Assembly (NCBI RefSeq): GCF_016765585.1 | Contig: NZ_JAESWC010000002.1 | Location: forward strand, 62,001 to 126,000 | DNA: 64,000 nt | Direction: 5' to 3' | From: Clostridium rhizosphaerae | GTDB lineage: Bacteria > Bacillota > Clostridia > Clostridiales > Clostridiaceae | In this document: positions 42,365 through 52,869 of the stretch, piece after piece | Position numbering within the stretch: the stretch's first letter is position 1 | Layout of the letters: each line of letters begins with the position of its first letter | Made by a program: the position numbers and the translations under genes | The notes under the pieces: model-generated | What the model was told of the DNA's origin: nothing | What the model saw: the letters and a program-made list of their open reading frames with translations, nothing else | The model's database searches: none

Positions 42365-42910
42365 ATGTATAAATATGTTTATGATATAAGTCAACTAGCT
42401 CAAAGTATCATATCGAAATATTTAAGTAATTTTCAGTATGCTGTTGATGCAACGCTTGGAAATGGCTATGACACTGATTTTTTAAGCGAAAAGTTTAATA
42501 AGGTTTATTCTTTTGATATTCAAAATGAAGCAGTTGATAATTATAAGAAACGCAATAAAGAAAATGTAGTCTTGATTAATGACTCACATGAATATTTCAA
42601 AACATATGTAAGTGAAAAAGTAGATTGTATAATGTATAACTTAGGGTTTCTTCCAAGAGGAAATAAGGAATTGACAACCACAGCATATACAACAATAAAA
42701 AGCTTAGAAGAAGGACTAGATATCTTAGCCCCAGGAGGAATAATAAGTATTGCTGTTTATATTGGACATGAAGAAGGTATGAAAGAAAAAGAGGCTGTTT
42801 TAAGCTTTGTCAGCAAGCTTCCTAAAAAAGAATTTGGAGTAATGGTGCATTATTTTGCGAATCGAGATAATGCACCATTGCTAATTATAATTGAAAAAAA
42901 TATTAAATAG
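42365..42910 (+). CDS. MnmM-like class I methyltransferase (YtqB family)
   Basis: 181 residues. SAM-binding VDATLGNGYDTDFLSEKF near residue 28, FDIQNE, and YNLGFLPRGNKELTTTAYTT near 100 are hallmarks of the YtqB/MnmM family. Characterised members methylate nm5s2U to mnm5s2U at the tRNA wobble base. RBS AAGGCGA. It follows the pseudouridine synthase, forming a small RNA-modification group. Confidence 0.88.
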   Translation: MYKYVYDISQLAQSIISKYLSNFQYAVDATLGNGYDTDFLSEKFNKVYSFDIQNEAVDNYKKRNKENVVLINDSHEYFKTYVSEKVDCIMYNLGFLPRGNKELTTTAYTTIKSLEEGLDILAPGGIISIAVYIGHEEGMKEKEAVLSFVSKLPKKEFGVMVHYFANRDNAPLLIIIEKNIK

Positions 42911-42987
42911 TGACTTTGCAATATTTTTATCGTAAAAAGTAACGAACAATTGAAAGTTCTGTTGATAATTTTTTCAATAAATGTTAA

Positions 42988-43009
42988 AATGAAATAAATC
43001 ATTCATTTT
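42988..43009 (+). promoter_or_regulatory. Motif upstream of the RpiR gene, shared with gdhA
   Basis: AATGAAATAAATC followed by ATTCATTTT; 20 of 22 bases match the sequence at 44082-44103 upstream of gdhA. Includes the dyad AATGA-6-TCATT. Candidate operator of the RpiR-family protein encoded next to it. Confidence 0.55.
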
Positions 43010-43042
43010 TTCATTAAACTTAATAGAAAGGATTGAACTTCA

Positions 43043-43921
43043 GTGGAAGAAAATAAACAGGATCTGATGAGAACCATTCAGATGAAATTTCCTAGATTGA
43101 GTAAAGGACAAAAATTAATAGCAGAATATATTTTAAAACATTATGATAAAGCTGCTTTCATGACAGCTGCAAAATTAGGTACTAGTGTTGGAGTAAGTGA
43201 ATCAACAGTTGTAAGATTTGCAAATGAACTTGGATTCAGCGGCTATCCTAAATTGCAAAAGGCTCTTCAAGAGCTTATCAAAAACCGTCTTACCACAGTT
43301 CAAAGGATTGAACTTTCCAATGATTATGTAAGTGAAGAATCAGCTTTAAAAGGCGTTTTAAAGTCAGATATGGAGAATATTAGAGCAACTCTTGAAAAAA
43401 TTAATCATAAGAATTTTGAAGACGTTGTAAACAGTATATTTACCGCTAAAAAAATATACATAATCGGTTTAAGAAGCTCCACAGCGTTAGCTGAATTTTT
43501 AGGTTTTTACCTTAATCTTATATTAGATAATGTAAAAATAGTTGGGTATGGAATAAGTGATATATTTGAACAAATGATAAATATATCAGATGAAGATTTG
43601 GTTATTGGTATAGGATTTCCAAGATATGCAGCTAGAACTATTGAATCTCTAAGTTTTGCACAAAGCCGAGGGACAAAAGTTGTTGCGATAACAGATAGTT
43701 TATTATCTCCGCTTGCAGCTAAAGCTGATTATACTCTTATAGCGCAAAGCAATATGGCTTCCTTTGTTGATTCACTAGTTGCACCTTTAAGTGTTATAAA
43801 TGCTCTTATAATAGCTGTTGGACTCAGAGAAAAACAAAAAATTTCAAATACCTTTAATGAATTAGAAAGTATTTGGGAAGAATATCAGGTATACTCATAT
43901 AAAGATAAAGAGGATAGATAA
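43043..43921 (+). CDS. MurR/RpiR-family transcriptional regulator
   Basis: 292 residues; GTG start with GAAAGGA upstream. The N-terminal RpiR helix-turn-helix reads FPRLSKGQKLIAEYILKHY, then SVGVSESTVVRFANELGFSG. The C-terminal SIS domain (about 130-260) has IYIIGLRSSTALAEFLGFYL and AITDSLLSPLA and normally binds a phosphosugar. Located before gdhA with a shared motif in both upstream regions. An unusual pairing, as RpiR proteins mostly control sugar genes. Confidence 0.9.
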   Translation: MEENKQDLMRTIQMKFPRLSKGQKLIAEYILKHYDKAAFMTAAKLGTSVGVSESTVVRFANELGFSGYPKLQKALQELIKNRLTTVQRIELSNDYVSEESALKGVLKSDMENIRATLEKINHKNFEDVVNSIFTAKKIYIIGLRSSTALAEFLGFYLNLILDNVKIVGYGISDIFEQMINISDEDLVIGIGFPRYAARTIESLSFAQSRGTKVVAITDSLLSPLAAKADYTLIAQSNMASFVDSLVAPLSVINALIIAVGLREKQKISNTFNELESIWEEYQVYSYKDKEDR

Positions 43922-43939
43922 ATTATCCTCTTTATCTTT
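43901..43939 (+). terminator. Terminator-like hairpin at the end of the RpiR gene
   Basis: Perfect 16-bp stem (43901-43916 with 43924-43939) around a 7-base loop that contains part of the stop codon; a T-run follows a few bases later. Confidence 0.7.
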
Positions 43940-44078
43940 ATATAAACCTTTTTTTTAGTCATTTTCATTTAAAAATTTAATTATAAAAAATATTAAAATT
44001 TTTTTAAAAAAAAGAAGGAATATTGCATTTTGTATAGAATAATATATACTGTAAGCAAGTTAACATTCAATAATTATT

Positions 44079-44103
44079 ATGAATGAAATTAAACATTCAT
44101 TTT
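44079..44103 (+). promoter_or_regulatory. Putative operator upstream of gdhA
   Basis: Perfect inverted repeat ATGAATG (44079-44085) and CATTCAT (44094-44100) around AAATTAAA. The span 44082-44103 repeats the motif in front of the RpiR gene with two changes. A third CATTCA lies at 44064. It directly precedes the AGGAGGT ribosome site, so a bound protein would block transcription near its start. Confidence 0.55.
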
Positions 44104-44105
44104 AG

Positions 44106-45485
<1,380 letters not shown>

Positions 45486-45488
45486 TCA

Positions 45489-45529
45489 GCATAAAAAGAG
45501 AACCTCTTAGCTAGGTTCTCTTTTTATGC
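45489..45529 (+). terminator. Strong terminator after gdhA
   Basis: Perfect 17-bp stem GCATAAAAAGAGAACCT / AGGTTCTCTTTTTATGC around CTTAGCT. Confidence 0.92.
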
Positions 45530-45605
45530 TGTATTTTATTTTAGCATTGAATAATATTAGATAATATATTAAATTATAATAGTGAATAAAAATGGTGGTG
45601 ATTTA

Positions 45606-46832
45606 ATGGCTAAAGTTGTTGTTATTGGTGGAGGTCCTGCTGGAATGATGGCTGCACTTGCTGCAGCAGATAAGCATAAGGTTATACTTCTTGAAAAAAA
45701 TGATAAGCTTGGCAAGAAGCTCTTTATAACAGGCAAAGGAAGATGCAATATAACTAATGCAAAGGATATTGGCGAGTTTTTTAATTACATACCTGGTAAT
45801 CCATATTTTTTATATAGTCCTCTTTATAGTTTTACTAATGAAGATACAATAAATTTTTTTGAAAAGTTGGGAGTTAACTTAAAGGTGGAAAGAGGAGAGA
45901 GGGTTTTTCCGGCCTCTGATAAGTCATCGGATATTATAAATGCATTTTCAAGTGAGATTTTAAGAAAAGGTGTGGAAGTAAGGTTTAACGCTGCTGTAAA
46001 AGAATTAATAAGCCATAATAATAAAGTTCAGTCTGTAAAACTTCGGGACAATAGTATAATAGAAGGAGACTACTTTATTATTTGTACAGGAGGCCTTTCT
46101 TATCCTAGAACAGGCTCTACGGGAGAGGGTATGAATTTTGCAAAGGAATTAGGACATAAAATAATTAAGCCAAGACCTTCCCTAGTACCAATTGTAGTTG
46201 AGGAAGAGTGGATTAAGGATCTTCAAGGGCTTTCTCTAAAAAATGTAGAATTAAAAATCATGGAAAAGAACAAAACTTTGTACAAAGACTTTGGAGAAAT
46301 GATTTTCACTCACTTTGGAATTTCAGGTCCTATAGTATTAAGTTCAAGTTCAGTTGTTAAAGATAAAAAAGATCTTAAAGCAGTTATCAATTTAAAGCCT
46401 GCTCTAAGTACTGAAGAACTTGATAAAAGAATACAAAATGACTTTGCAAAATATTCTAATAAGGATTTTAAAAATTCATTAGATGATTTGCTTCCACAAA
46501 AGTTAATTAATACAGTTATTACTCTTTCTGGTATAGATGAGAATAAAAAGGTTAACTTAATTACAAGGGAAGAAAGAAAGAAGCTTGTAGCTTTATTAAG
46601 TAATTTTACACTTACCATAAAGGCTCTAAGACCAGTTGAAGAGGCTATAGTTACAGCAGGAGGGATTGATACAAAGGAAATTGACCCTTCAACTATGCGG
46701 TCCAAAATTATTAATAACCTTGCCTTTGCAGGTGAAGTAATTGATGTTGATGCTTTTACCGGAGGCTATAATATTCAAATAGCGTTATCCACAGGCTATT
46801 TGGCAGGGGTAAAGGCTGGTGAAGATATATGA
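45606..46832 (+). CDS. BaiN/HI0933-family FAD flavoprotein
   Basis: 408 residues from ATG 45606 (GGTGGTGA upstream; an in-frame GTG at 45582 has no ribosome site). N-terminal KVVVIGGGPAGMMAALAAAD binds FAD, KLGKKLFITGKGRCNITNA is the family signature, and FAGEVIDVDAFTGGYNIQIALSTG closes the FAD site. The family includes the bile-acid reductase BaiN; the substrate here is unknown. It overlaps aroH by 4 bases. Confidence 0.9.
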   Translation: MAKVVVIGGGPAGMMAALAAADKHKVILLEKNDKLGKKLFITGKGRCNITNAKDIGEFFNYIPGNPYFLYSPLYSFTNEDTINFFEKLGVNLKVERGERVFPASDKSSDIINAFSSEILRKGVEVRFNAAVKELISHNNKVQSVKLRDNSIIEGDYFIICTGGLSYPRTGSTGEGMNFAKELGHKIIKPRPSLVPIVVEEEWIKDLQGLSLKNVELKIMEKNKTLYKDFGEMIFTHFGISGPIVLSSSSVVKDKKDLKAVINLKPALSTEELDKRIQNDFAKYSNKDFKNSLDDLLPQKLINTVITLSGIDENKKVNLITREERKKLVALLSNFTLTIKALRPVEEAIVTAGGIDTKEIDPSTMRSKIINNLAFAGEVIDVDAFTGGYNIQIALSTGYLAGVKAGEDI

Positions 46833-47185
46833 TAGCAATAAGAGGAGCAACAACAGTGGAAAGCGACAGTAAAGAGAATATAAAAGAATGTACGATAGAG
46901 CTTTTTGAGAGAATAATCGAAACTAACAATATAAAAATTGATGATATAGTTATGATTATATTTTCCTGCACAGATGATATAACGAAAGATTATCCAGGAA
47001 AATTTCTAAGAGAGCATTTTGATATTAAGAATAAAGCAATTATGCATTTTAACGAAATGAAAGTAGAAAATTCACTTGAACTATGTATAAGGGTTTCCGT
47101 ATTATGTGAAGGTTTTAATGATAAAGAGGTTAAATTTATATATCTCAATAAAGCAAAAGGATTAAGAAAAGATTTAACTAATTAA
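46829..47185 (+). CDS. aroH: Chorismate mutase, AroH type
   Basis: Converts chorismate to prephenate for Phe and Tyr. 118 residues, the trimeric AroH fold: AIRGATTVESDSKENI with the active-site Arg near residue 5, FSCTDDITKDYPGKFLRE and CIRVSVLCEG with a second Arg near residue 90. It overlaps the flavoprotein gene by 4 bases (ATGA). It uses the product of AroC, encoded 23 kb upstream. Confidence 0.93.
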   Translation: MIAIRGATTVESDSKENIKECTIELFERIIETNNIKIDDIVMIIFSCTDDITKDYPGKFLREHFDIKNKAIMHFNEMKVENSLELCIRVSVLCEGFNDKEVKFIYLNKAKGLRKDLTN

Positions 47186-47256
47186 GTCTTAAATTAGAGG
47201 AATTTTATTATTTGTATAGAATATAAATTAAGGTTACAATAACATAGAAGGGCGGA

Positions 47257-47934
47257 ATGGAATTGAAGTTATCTATTGCCATTGATGGTCCTGCTGGAGC
47301 AGGAAAGAGCACAATAGCTAAAATTTTAGCAAACAAATTTAATCTTATGTATATAAACACAGGTGCTATGTATAGAGCTGTAACTTTAAAGGCTATGGAG
47401 AAAAATATTTCCTATGACAATATAAAAGAGCTCTTAAAACTTATAGATACTATGGAAATGCATTTTGAGCATGACGATTTATTTCTTAATAACGAGAATA
47501 TTAATGAACAAATATGTATGCCTGTAATAAGCAATAATGTTTCAAATTATGCAGCAGTTTCAGAAGTAAGAGAAAAACTAGTTTCAATGCAGAGAAGGAT
47601 GTCATATAAGTATAATGTTGTTATGGATGGCAGAGATATTGGAACTGTTGTATTAAAGGATGCACCTATTAAGTTTTACTTAACTGCGAGCCCTAAAACA
47701 CGAGCAAAGCGAAGATATGAGGAACTTTCAGATAAAGGTATTGATGTAAATTATGAAGAACTCTTAAATGATATTATTAGAAGAGACTATATAGATTCAC
47801 ATAGAGAAGTAAATCCTTTAACTAAGGCAGAAGACGCTATAGAAATAGATTCTTCTGAATTAACAATTGATGAAGTTATAGAAAAAATGAGCATTTTCGT
47901 AAAAGAATATCTGGAATGTAAAGTTAAGATTTAA
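47257..47934 (+). CDS. cmk: Cytidylate kinase
   Basis: Phosphorylates CMP and dCMP. 225 residues. P-loop IAIDGPAGAGKSTIAKILA, YINTGAMYRAVTLKA and VVMDGRDIGTVVL plus SPKTRAKRRYEEL define the enzyme. RBS AAGGGCGG. Followed 50 bases later by the S1 protein gene, an order usual in Firmicutes except for what is missing between them. Confidence 0.95.
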   Translation: MELKLSIAIDGPAGAGKSTIAKILANKFNLMYINTGAMYRAVTLKAMEKNISYDNIKELLKLIDTMEMHFEHDDLFLNNENINEQICMPVISNNVSNYAAVSEVREKLVSMQRRMSYKYNVVMDGRDIGTVVLKDAPIKFYLTASPKTRAKRRYEELSDKGIDVNYEELLNDIIRRDYIDSHREVNPLTKAEDAIEIDSSELTIDEVIEKMSIFVKEYLECKVKI

Positions 47935-47984
47935 GCTTTTTATGAGCTTTTATACTTATTGATTATAAAGGAGGAAATATCAAA

Positions 47985-49070
47985 ATGAATGAAATTAAAT
48001 CTGAAGAGTTTAATGAACAATTAGCATTTATGAATGAGAATCTTTCTTCAGTATCTGTTGGAAAAATAATTAAGGGTACAGTTATCTCATTAAATGAAAA
48101 AGAAGCGTACATAAATATAGGTTATAAATCTGATGGGTATCTTCCTAAAGAAGAGGTTGTTAAAGATAGTAATACACAACTGTCTGATTTATTAAAGGTT
48201 GGAGACGAAATAGAGGTAAAAGTAATAAATAGAAATAATGAAGATGGATATGTTGTGCTTTCAAGAACTGAAATAGAAAGAGATGAAGCCTTAAAACAAA
48301 TTAAGTCTATTTATGAAAATAAAGAGACTATAACTGCTGTAATTAAGGAAGCTGTAAACGGGGGATTAATATCAAGTTATAGAGGAGTGAGGGTTTTCAT
48401 ACCAGCTTCTCATATTGAATTATTTCATGTAAATAATATGGAGCATTATATAGGAAAAGAAGTTGAAATAAACATTATAGAATTCAGCCAGGATAGAAAA
48501 GGAACAAGAATCGTAGGTTCAAGACGCGAACTATTAAAGAAAGAAAAGGAAAAGAAGGAAGAGTTAGCATGGGAAACTCTTAAAGAAGGAGATAAGGTTA
48601 CAGGGGAAGTAAAAAGGCTTACAAACTTTGGGGCTTTTGTTGATGTTAATGGTGTCGATGGTCTTCTTCACGTTTCAGAAATTTCCTGGGGCAAAGTAAA
48701 TAAGCCAGGTGATGTTTTAAAGGTTGGACATAAGGTTGAAGCTGTTATATTAAGTTTAGATAAAGAAAACAAAAAGCTTTCTTTAAGTATTAAAGCATTA
48801 ACTGAAAATCCTTGGACAGGAATAGAAGAAAAATATCCTGTTGGAAATATAGTTTTAGGTAAAGTAGTTAGATTTGCTGCATTTGGAGCTTTTGTTGAAT
48901 TAGAGCCTGGAGTAGACGGTTTAGTTCATATATCTCAAATAAGCAATAAAAGAATAGCTAATCCAAGTGAAGTGCTTGAAATTAATCAGATGGTGAAGGC
49001 TAAAATTCTTGAAGTTAACAGAGAAACGAAGAGAATAAGTTTAAGCATAAGAGAAATTGAAGAAGTATAA
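47985..49070 (+). CDS. S1-domain RNA-binding protein (ribosomal protein S1 homologue)
   Basis: 361 residues with four S1 domains: about 20-95 (VGKIIKGTVISLNEKEAYIN), 105-180, 198-267 (EGDKVTGEVKRLTNFGAFVD) and 283-355 (VGNIVLGKVVRFAAFGAFVE). The last two carry the most typical GxFV-GVDGLLHVSE-type sequence. Likely helps mRNA bind ribosomes or stabilises RNA. In many clostridia this protein is fused to IspH; here no IspH part is present. RBS AAGGAGG. Confidence 0.88.
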   Translation: MNEIKSEEFNEQLAFMNENLSSVSVGKIIKGTVISLNEKEAYINIGYKSDGYLPKEEVVKDSNTQLSDLLKVGDEIEVKVINRNNEDGYVVLSRTEIERDEALKQIKSIYENKETITAVIKEAVNGGLISSYRGVRVFIPASHIELFHVNNMEHYIGKEVEINIIEFSQDRKGTRIVGSRRELLKKEKEKKEELAWETLKEGDKVTGEVKRLTNFGAFVDVNGVDGLLHVSEISWGKVNKPGDVLKVGHKVEAVILSLDKENKKLSLSIKALTENPWTGIEEKYPVGNIVLGKVVRFAAFGAFVELEPGVDGLVHISQISNKRIANPSEVLEINQMVKAKILEVNRETKRISLSIREIEEV

Positions 49071-49076
49071 TGCTCA

Positions 49077-49108
49077 AATATCACCTAATATAGGTGATAT
49101 TTTTTTAT
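49077..49108 (+). terminator. Terminator after the S1 gene
   Basis: 11-bp stem AATATCACCTA / TAGGTGATATT around ATA, then Ts. Confidence 0.9.
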
Positions 49109-49207
49109 AATAAAACTAAGTTTTAAATTTATGTAAAAGTAATATATAATTATAGTTGTAATATAATTTAATATATTAGACTTTATAGAGCATATGAGGT
49201 TTGTTGT

Positions 49208-50077
49208 ATGTATAGCTGTGTTACTCTTAATAAAAAGAGATTGAAAAAGTTTTCAATACTAAATGAGAAAAGAAAATTATTTAATGAGTTAAATGAAAAT
49301 TTTTTTGATTATTATAATACTATTAACTTTACTAAACAATTTTTTTTGAGCAGGTCTGTAAAGCTTTTATATACTAAAGATGAGCTAACAGGCTATATTT
49401 GGTTTTCAAAATATGATGATAGACATTATGTTATTAATTCAATGTATATAAATGGACAACAAGAAAATTTGATAAAAGGATTCAGAGAACTTATTGAATC
49501 GCTAAAGCCGCGAGCCTTTTATACGTATTATTGTGAAAAGAACAGCATTAATTTTTCTATTTTAGAGGAGCTTGGTTTCTATAAAAGAGAGAGTACATAT
49601 ATAATGTGTCTTAATACGTGCATGTTTAACAATATAAGCGTTAAGGATAGTGTGGATATAGAACCTTTTAAGAAAGGGTTACATGAGCAGATTAGGTGTA
49701 ATATTCAAAATGAGGTGTTCAAAAACGATTCAAGAATTCCTCTTGGTATTGAAGATATTTATTATGATGAATCACAGAAATACTATTATGATGAAGGATC
49801 GATTTTCATAAAGAAAGATAATGAATATATTGGATATGGACAAATAATAATAGATGGTGATATTCCCACTATTGTAAATATTGGAGTTATAGAAGGTTAT
49901 AGAGGGAAGGGCTACGGAAGATTTTTGGTAGAGTCTCTTATAAGAATAGTAATTATTAATGGCTTTAAAAAAGTTAATTTAAAAGTATCTGCTAATAATT
50001 CAACAGCTTTAAATCTTTATAGGAGCTTAGGTTTTAAAATACAGCGCGAAACATGTAAATGGGAGCTAAGAAGATAA
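49208..50077 (+). CDS. GNAT-family acetyltransferase, 289 residues
   Basis: The C-terminal half is a complete GNAT domain: NIGVIEGYRGKGYGRFLVESL with the acetyl-CoA loop near residue 225, then VSANNSTALNLYRSLGF. The N-terminal half (about 1-140) is more diverged and may be a second, degenerate GNAT domain, judging by length and the FSILEELGFYKRESTY segment. Substrate unknown. RBS GAGGT. Confidence 0.82.
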   Translation: MYSCVTLNKKRLKKFSILNEKRKLFNELNENFFDYYNTINFTKQFFLSRSVKLLYTKDELTGYIWFSKYDDRHYVINSMYINGQQENLIKGFRELIESLKPRAFYTYYCEKNSINFSILEELGFYKRESTYIMCLNTCMFNNISVKDSVDIEPFKKGLHEQIRCNIQNEVFKNDSRIPLGIEDIYYDESQKYYYDEGSIFIKKDNEYIGYGQIIIDGDIPTIVNIGVIEGYRGKGYGRFLVESLIRIVIINGFKKVNLKVSANNSTALNLYRSLGFKIQRETCKWELRR

Positions 50078-50104
50078 AAAAACTCGGGTAATCCCGAGTT
50101 TTTT
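50076..50104. terminator. Bidirectional terminator
   Basis: Stem AACTCGGG / CCCGAGTT with TAAT loop and flanking A and T tracts, between convergent genes. Confidence 0.9.
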
Positions 50105-50108
50105 ATTA

Positions 50109-51305
50109 TTATCTTCCTAATTTAATATACTCTTCCAATGCTATAGCTAATATCTTCATAGAATCTTTTAAATCATCGCAATTTAAGCAGTAGGATAATC
50201 TAATTTCATTTTTTCCAAGTTCTTCTGAAGCATAGAAACCTTCAGCTGGTGCAAACATTACAGTTTTATTTTCAAAGCTGAAATCTGTAAGCATCCACTT
50301 AGCAAAATCATCCGCATCATTAATTGGAAGTTTAGCCATTATATAAAATGCACCTGTAGGTTTTTTGCATATTACTCCAGGTATGTTTGATAATCCTTCA
50401 AACATTATATTTCTTCTGCTTTCATATTCGTTTTTCACTTCGTCAAAATAGCTTTTTGGTGTATTAATTAAGTTTGCAGCAGCCAGCTGTTCTATAGTAG
50501 GGCAGCAAAGTCTTGACTGGCAAAGTTTTAATATTTGATTAATTAGTTCTTTATTCTTTGAAGCTACAAGTCCTATTCTAGCACCGCATGCACTGTAACG
50601 TTTTGATATACTATCAATAAGTATAACTCTGTCTAAAATATCATTCATATAAAGTGCAGAAGTAAATTTTAAATTATCGTAAACAAACTCTCTGTATACC
50701 TCATCTGCTATAATATATAAATTATGTTCTTTTGCAATGTCTGCAAGCATTCTTATTTCTTCGTAAGTATAAACAACACCAGTAGGATTACCAGGATTTG
50801 ATACTAATATAGCCCTTGTTTTATCTGTAATTTTGCTCACAATTACTTCTTTAGCTGGAAGATGGAAGCCATCTTCAGCTTTAGTTATAAATGGAACTAC
50901 ATTTACGCCTGCAGCTTCAGAAAAACCATTATAGTTAGTGTAAAATGGTTCTGGAATTATTATCTCATCACCAACATCGCATATAGCCATTAATGTGAAT
51001 TGAATGGCTTCACTTCCTCCGTTGGTTATCATAATTTCATCAGTGTCAAAATTTATATCCCATTCTTTATAATACTTTATAAAACTTTCAACAAGAACAT
51101 CCACACCTTGAGAGTTTGCATACTTTAAAACGGTTTCATTAAAGCCGTTAACTGCTTCGAAAAATGTATCAGGAGTTACTATGTCAGGCTGTCCTATATT
51201 TAAGTGGTAAACCTTTACTCCTCTTTTTTTAGCATTTTCTGCATAAGGTGTTAGTTTTCTTATTGGTGAAAACTGCATGTTTGAAATTCTTTTAGAAATA
51301 TTCAT
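50109..51305 (-). CDS. PLP-dependent aminotransferase, class I/II
   Basis: 398 residues, aspartate-aminotransferase fold type I. LNIGQPDIVTPD near residue 35 contacts the substrate; VSNPGNPTGVVYTYEE near 168; DSISKRYSACGARIG near 235 contains the PLP-binding Lys; LSYCLNCDDL has the C-terminal substrate Arg region (EIRLSYC). Specific amino-acid pair unknown. RBS AAGGAGG. Confidence 0.88.
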   Translation of the reverse strand: MNISKRISNMQFSPIRKLTPYAENAKKRGVKVYHLNIGQPDIVTPDTFFEAVNGFNETVLKYANSQGVDVLVESFIKYYKEWDINFDTDEIMITNGGSEAIQFTLMAICDVGDEIIIPEPFYTNYNGFSEAAGVNVVPFITKAEDGFHLPAKEVIVSKITDKTRAILVSNPGNPTGVVYTYEEIRMLADIAKEHNLYIIADEVYREFVYDNLKFTSALYMNDILDRVILIDSISKRYSACGARIGLVASKNKELINQILKLCQSRLCCPTIEQLAAANLINTPKSYFDEVKNEYESRRNIMFEGLSNIPGVICKKPTGAFYIMAKLPINDADDFAKWMLTDFSFENKTVMFAPAEGFYASEELGKNEIRLSYCLNCDDLKDSMKILAIALEEYIKLGR

Positions 51306-51368
51306 TTTTATCCTCCTTGTTTATGGACATTAAGTAATTCTTATAAGCACACTATATATAATAAAAGG

Positions 51369-52553
51369 TTAACAACATTTTTGCAATACATTACCTAATC
51401 TTTTCATACCTTCAACTATCAATTCTTCATTCATATTGGAATAATTTAGTCTAAAGTGGTTTAAGTTTCCTCCATTTGGAAAGAAAGAGCCGCCTGGAAC
51501 AAATGCTACCTTATATTTTAATGCTTCTTCTAAAATTTTTGCTGCATCCAGATTCTCATTTATTTGAACCCATGTAAATAATCCGCCTTTAGGACGTGTA
51601 TATTTTACTTCTCTTGGAAAATACTTTTCAATGGAGTCCAGCATTACATCTCTTCTTCTTTTATAAATTTCTTTTATATTGTCTATATGTTCATTTAAAT
51701 CATATTCTTTCATAAATAAAGCTATTTCTCTTTGTGAAATTGTACTGCATTGTAGATCCGCGCCTTGCTTTACAATTATATATTTTTGAAGTATTTCAGG
51801 ATCCGCACATACCCAGCCTATTCTTAAACCAGGGCAGAAGGTTTTAGAGAAAGTTCCAAGATATATAACATAGCCTTCTTCATCAAAGCTCTTAATAGAA
51901 GGATTAACGTTTCCTTCAAAAGCCAATTCACTGTAAGGACTGTCTTCTAAAACAGGTATACTGTATTGCTTAGCTAGCTTAGCGACTTTCTTTCTTCTTT
52001 CTACTGACATGGTTTTTCCGCTTGGATTTTGAAAATCTGGAATAGTATATATCATTTTTGCATCTGGATATTTAACAAGAGCTGCTTCAAGCTCATCAAC
52101 ATCCATTCCATCATCATCCATCGGTATTTCAATAAATGTTGGCTGATAAGCTTTAAAGGCATTTAACGCACCTAGATAACTTGGGCTTTCGCAAATTATA
52201 ATATCTCCCTTATCAACAAAAATTTTTGCTGAAAATTCCAAACCTTGCTGAGAGCCGCTGGTAATCATAATGTTATCTACTGATGCTTTAACACCTGCAA
52301 CGCTCATTCTCTGCTTAGCAATAATATCTCTAAGAGGTACATAACCTTCGGTCGTGCTATATTGTAGTGCAGCTTTCCCATCTTCTCTTAAAACTTTTGA
52401 AGAAATTATTTCCATTTTATCTATTGGAAATAACTCTGGAGCGGGTAGGCCTCCTGCAAATGAAATAATATCAGGCATCTCTGTTAATTTCAACAATTCT
52501 CTAATTTCAGAAGCTTTAATTTTTGAAGTTCTTTCAGAATAACGTATGTTCAT
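51369..52553 (-). CDS. PLP-dependent aminotransferase, 2-aminoadipate (LysN-like) type
   Basis: 394 residues. SFAGGLPAPELFPID near residue 30, the PLP-site ITSGSQQGLEF, TIPDFQNPSGKTMS and GTFSKTFCPGLRIGW with the PLP Lys near 232 match the aminotransferase branch related to MocR regulators but without an HTH. Likely a broad-range 2-oxo acid transaminase. Lies upstream of the other aminotransferase on the same strand with a 63-base gap. RBS GGGGGTG. Confidence 0.88.
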   Translation of the reverse strand: MNIRYSERTSKIKASEIRELLKLTEMPDIISFAGGLPAPELFPIDKMEIISSKVLREDGKAALQYSTTEGYVPLRDIIAKQRMSVAGVKASVDNIMITSGSQQGLEFSAKIFVDKGDIIICESPSYLGALNAFKAYQPTFIEIPMDDDGMDVDELEAALVKYPDAKMIYTIPDFQNPSGKTMSVERRKKVAKLAKQYSIPVLEDSPYSELAFEGNVNPSIKSFDEEGYVIYLGTFSKTFCPGLRIGWVCADPEILQKYIIVKQGADLQCSTISQREIALFMKEYDLNEHIDNIKEIYKRRRDVMLDSIEKYFPREVKYTRPKGGLFTWVQINENLDAAKILEEALKYKVAFVPGGSFFPNGGNLNHFRLNYSNMNEELIVEGMKRLGNVLQKCC

Positions 52554-52869
52554 AAGAACACCCCCATATTTTATATTGTAAATTATATTTTTGTCCCCTT
52601 ATAATCATTATAACAAAAATGAAGCAATTATTTCAATATTAAAATAAAATGTTATACAAATTTCATTTACCGGACAATTGATATTTTTTTAACTATTATT
52701 AAAATAATACTTTATAAAATTTAAATATTGAAGAGTATAATAATAAATAAGATAAACCCTTTAAAATTTGGTGTAAATTATATATAATATTATTTGATTA
52801 ATTAAATTATGTAAAGTAAATATAGTTGTATTTTCTATAATTTTATACAGTAGTTAAAGGAGAGTTGTA
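52554..52869. other. 316-bp AT-rich divergent intergenic region
   Basis: Lies between an aminotransferase gene and miaB and must contain both promoters. A TATAAT is at 52736-52741 without a clear -35. I see no hairpin leader, gene or repeat. Confidence 0.5.
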
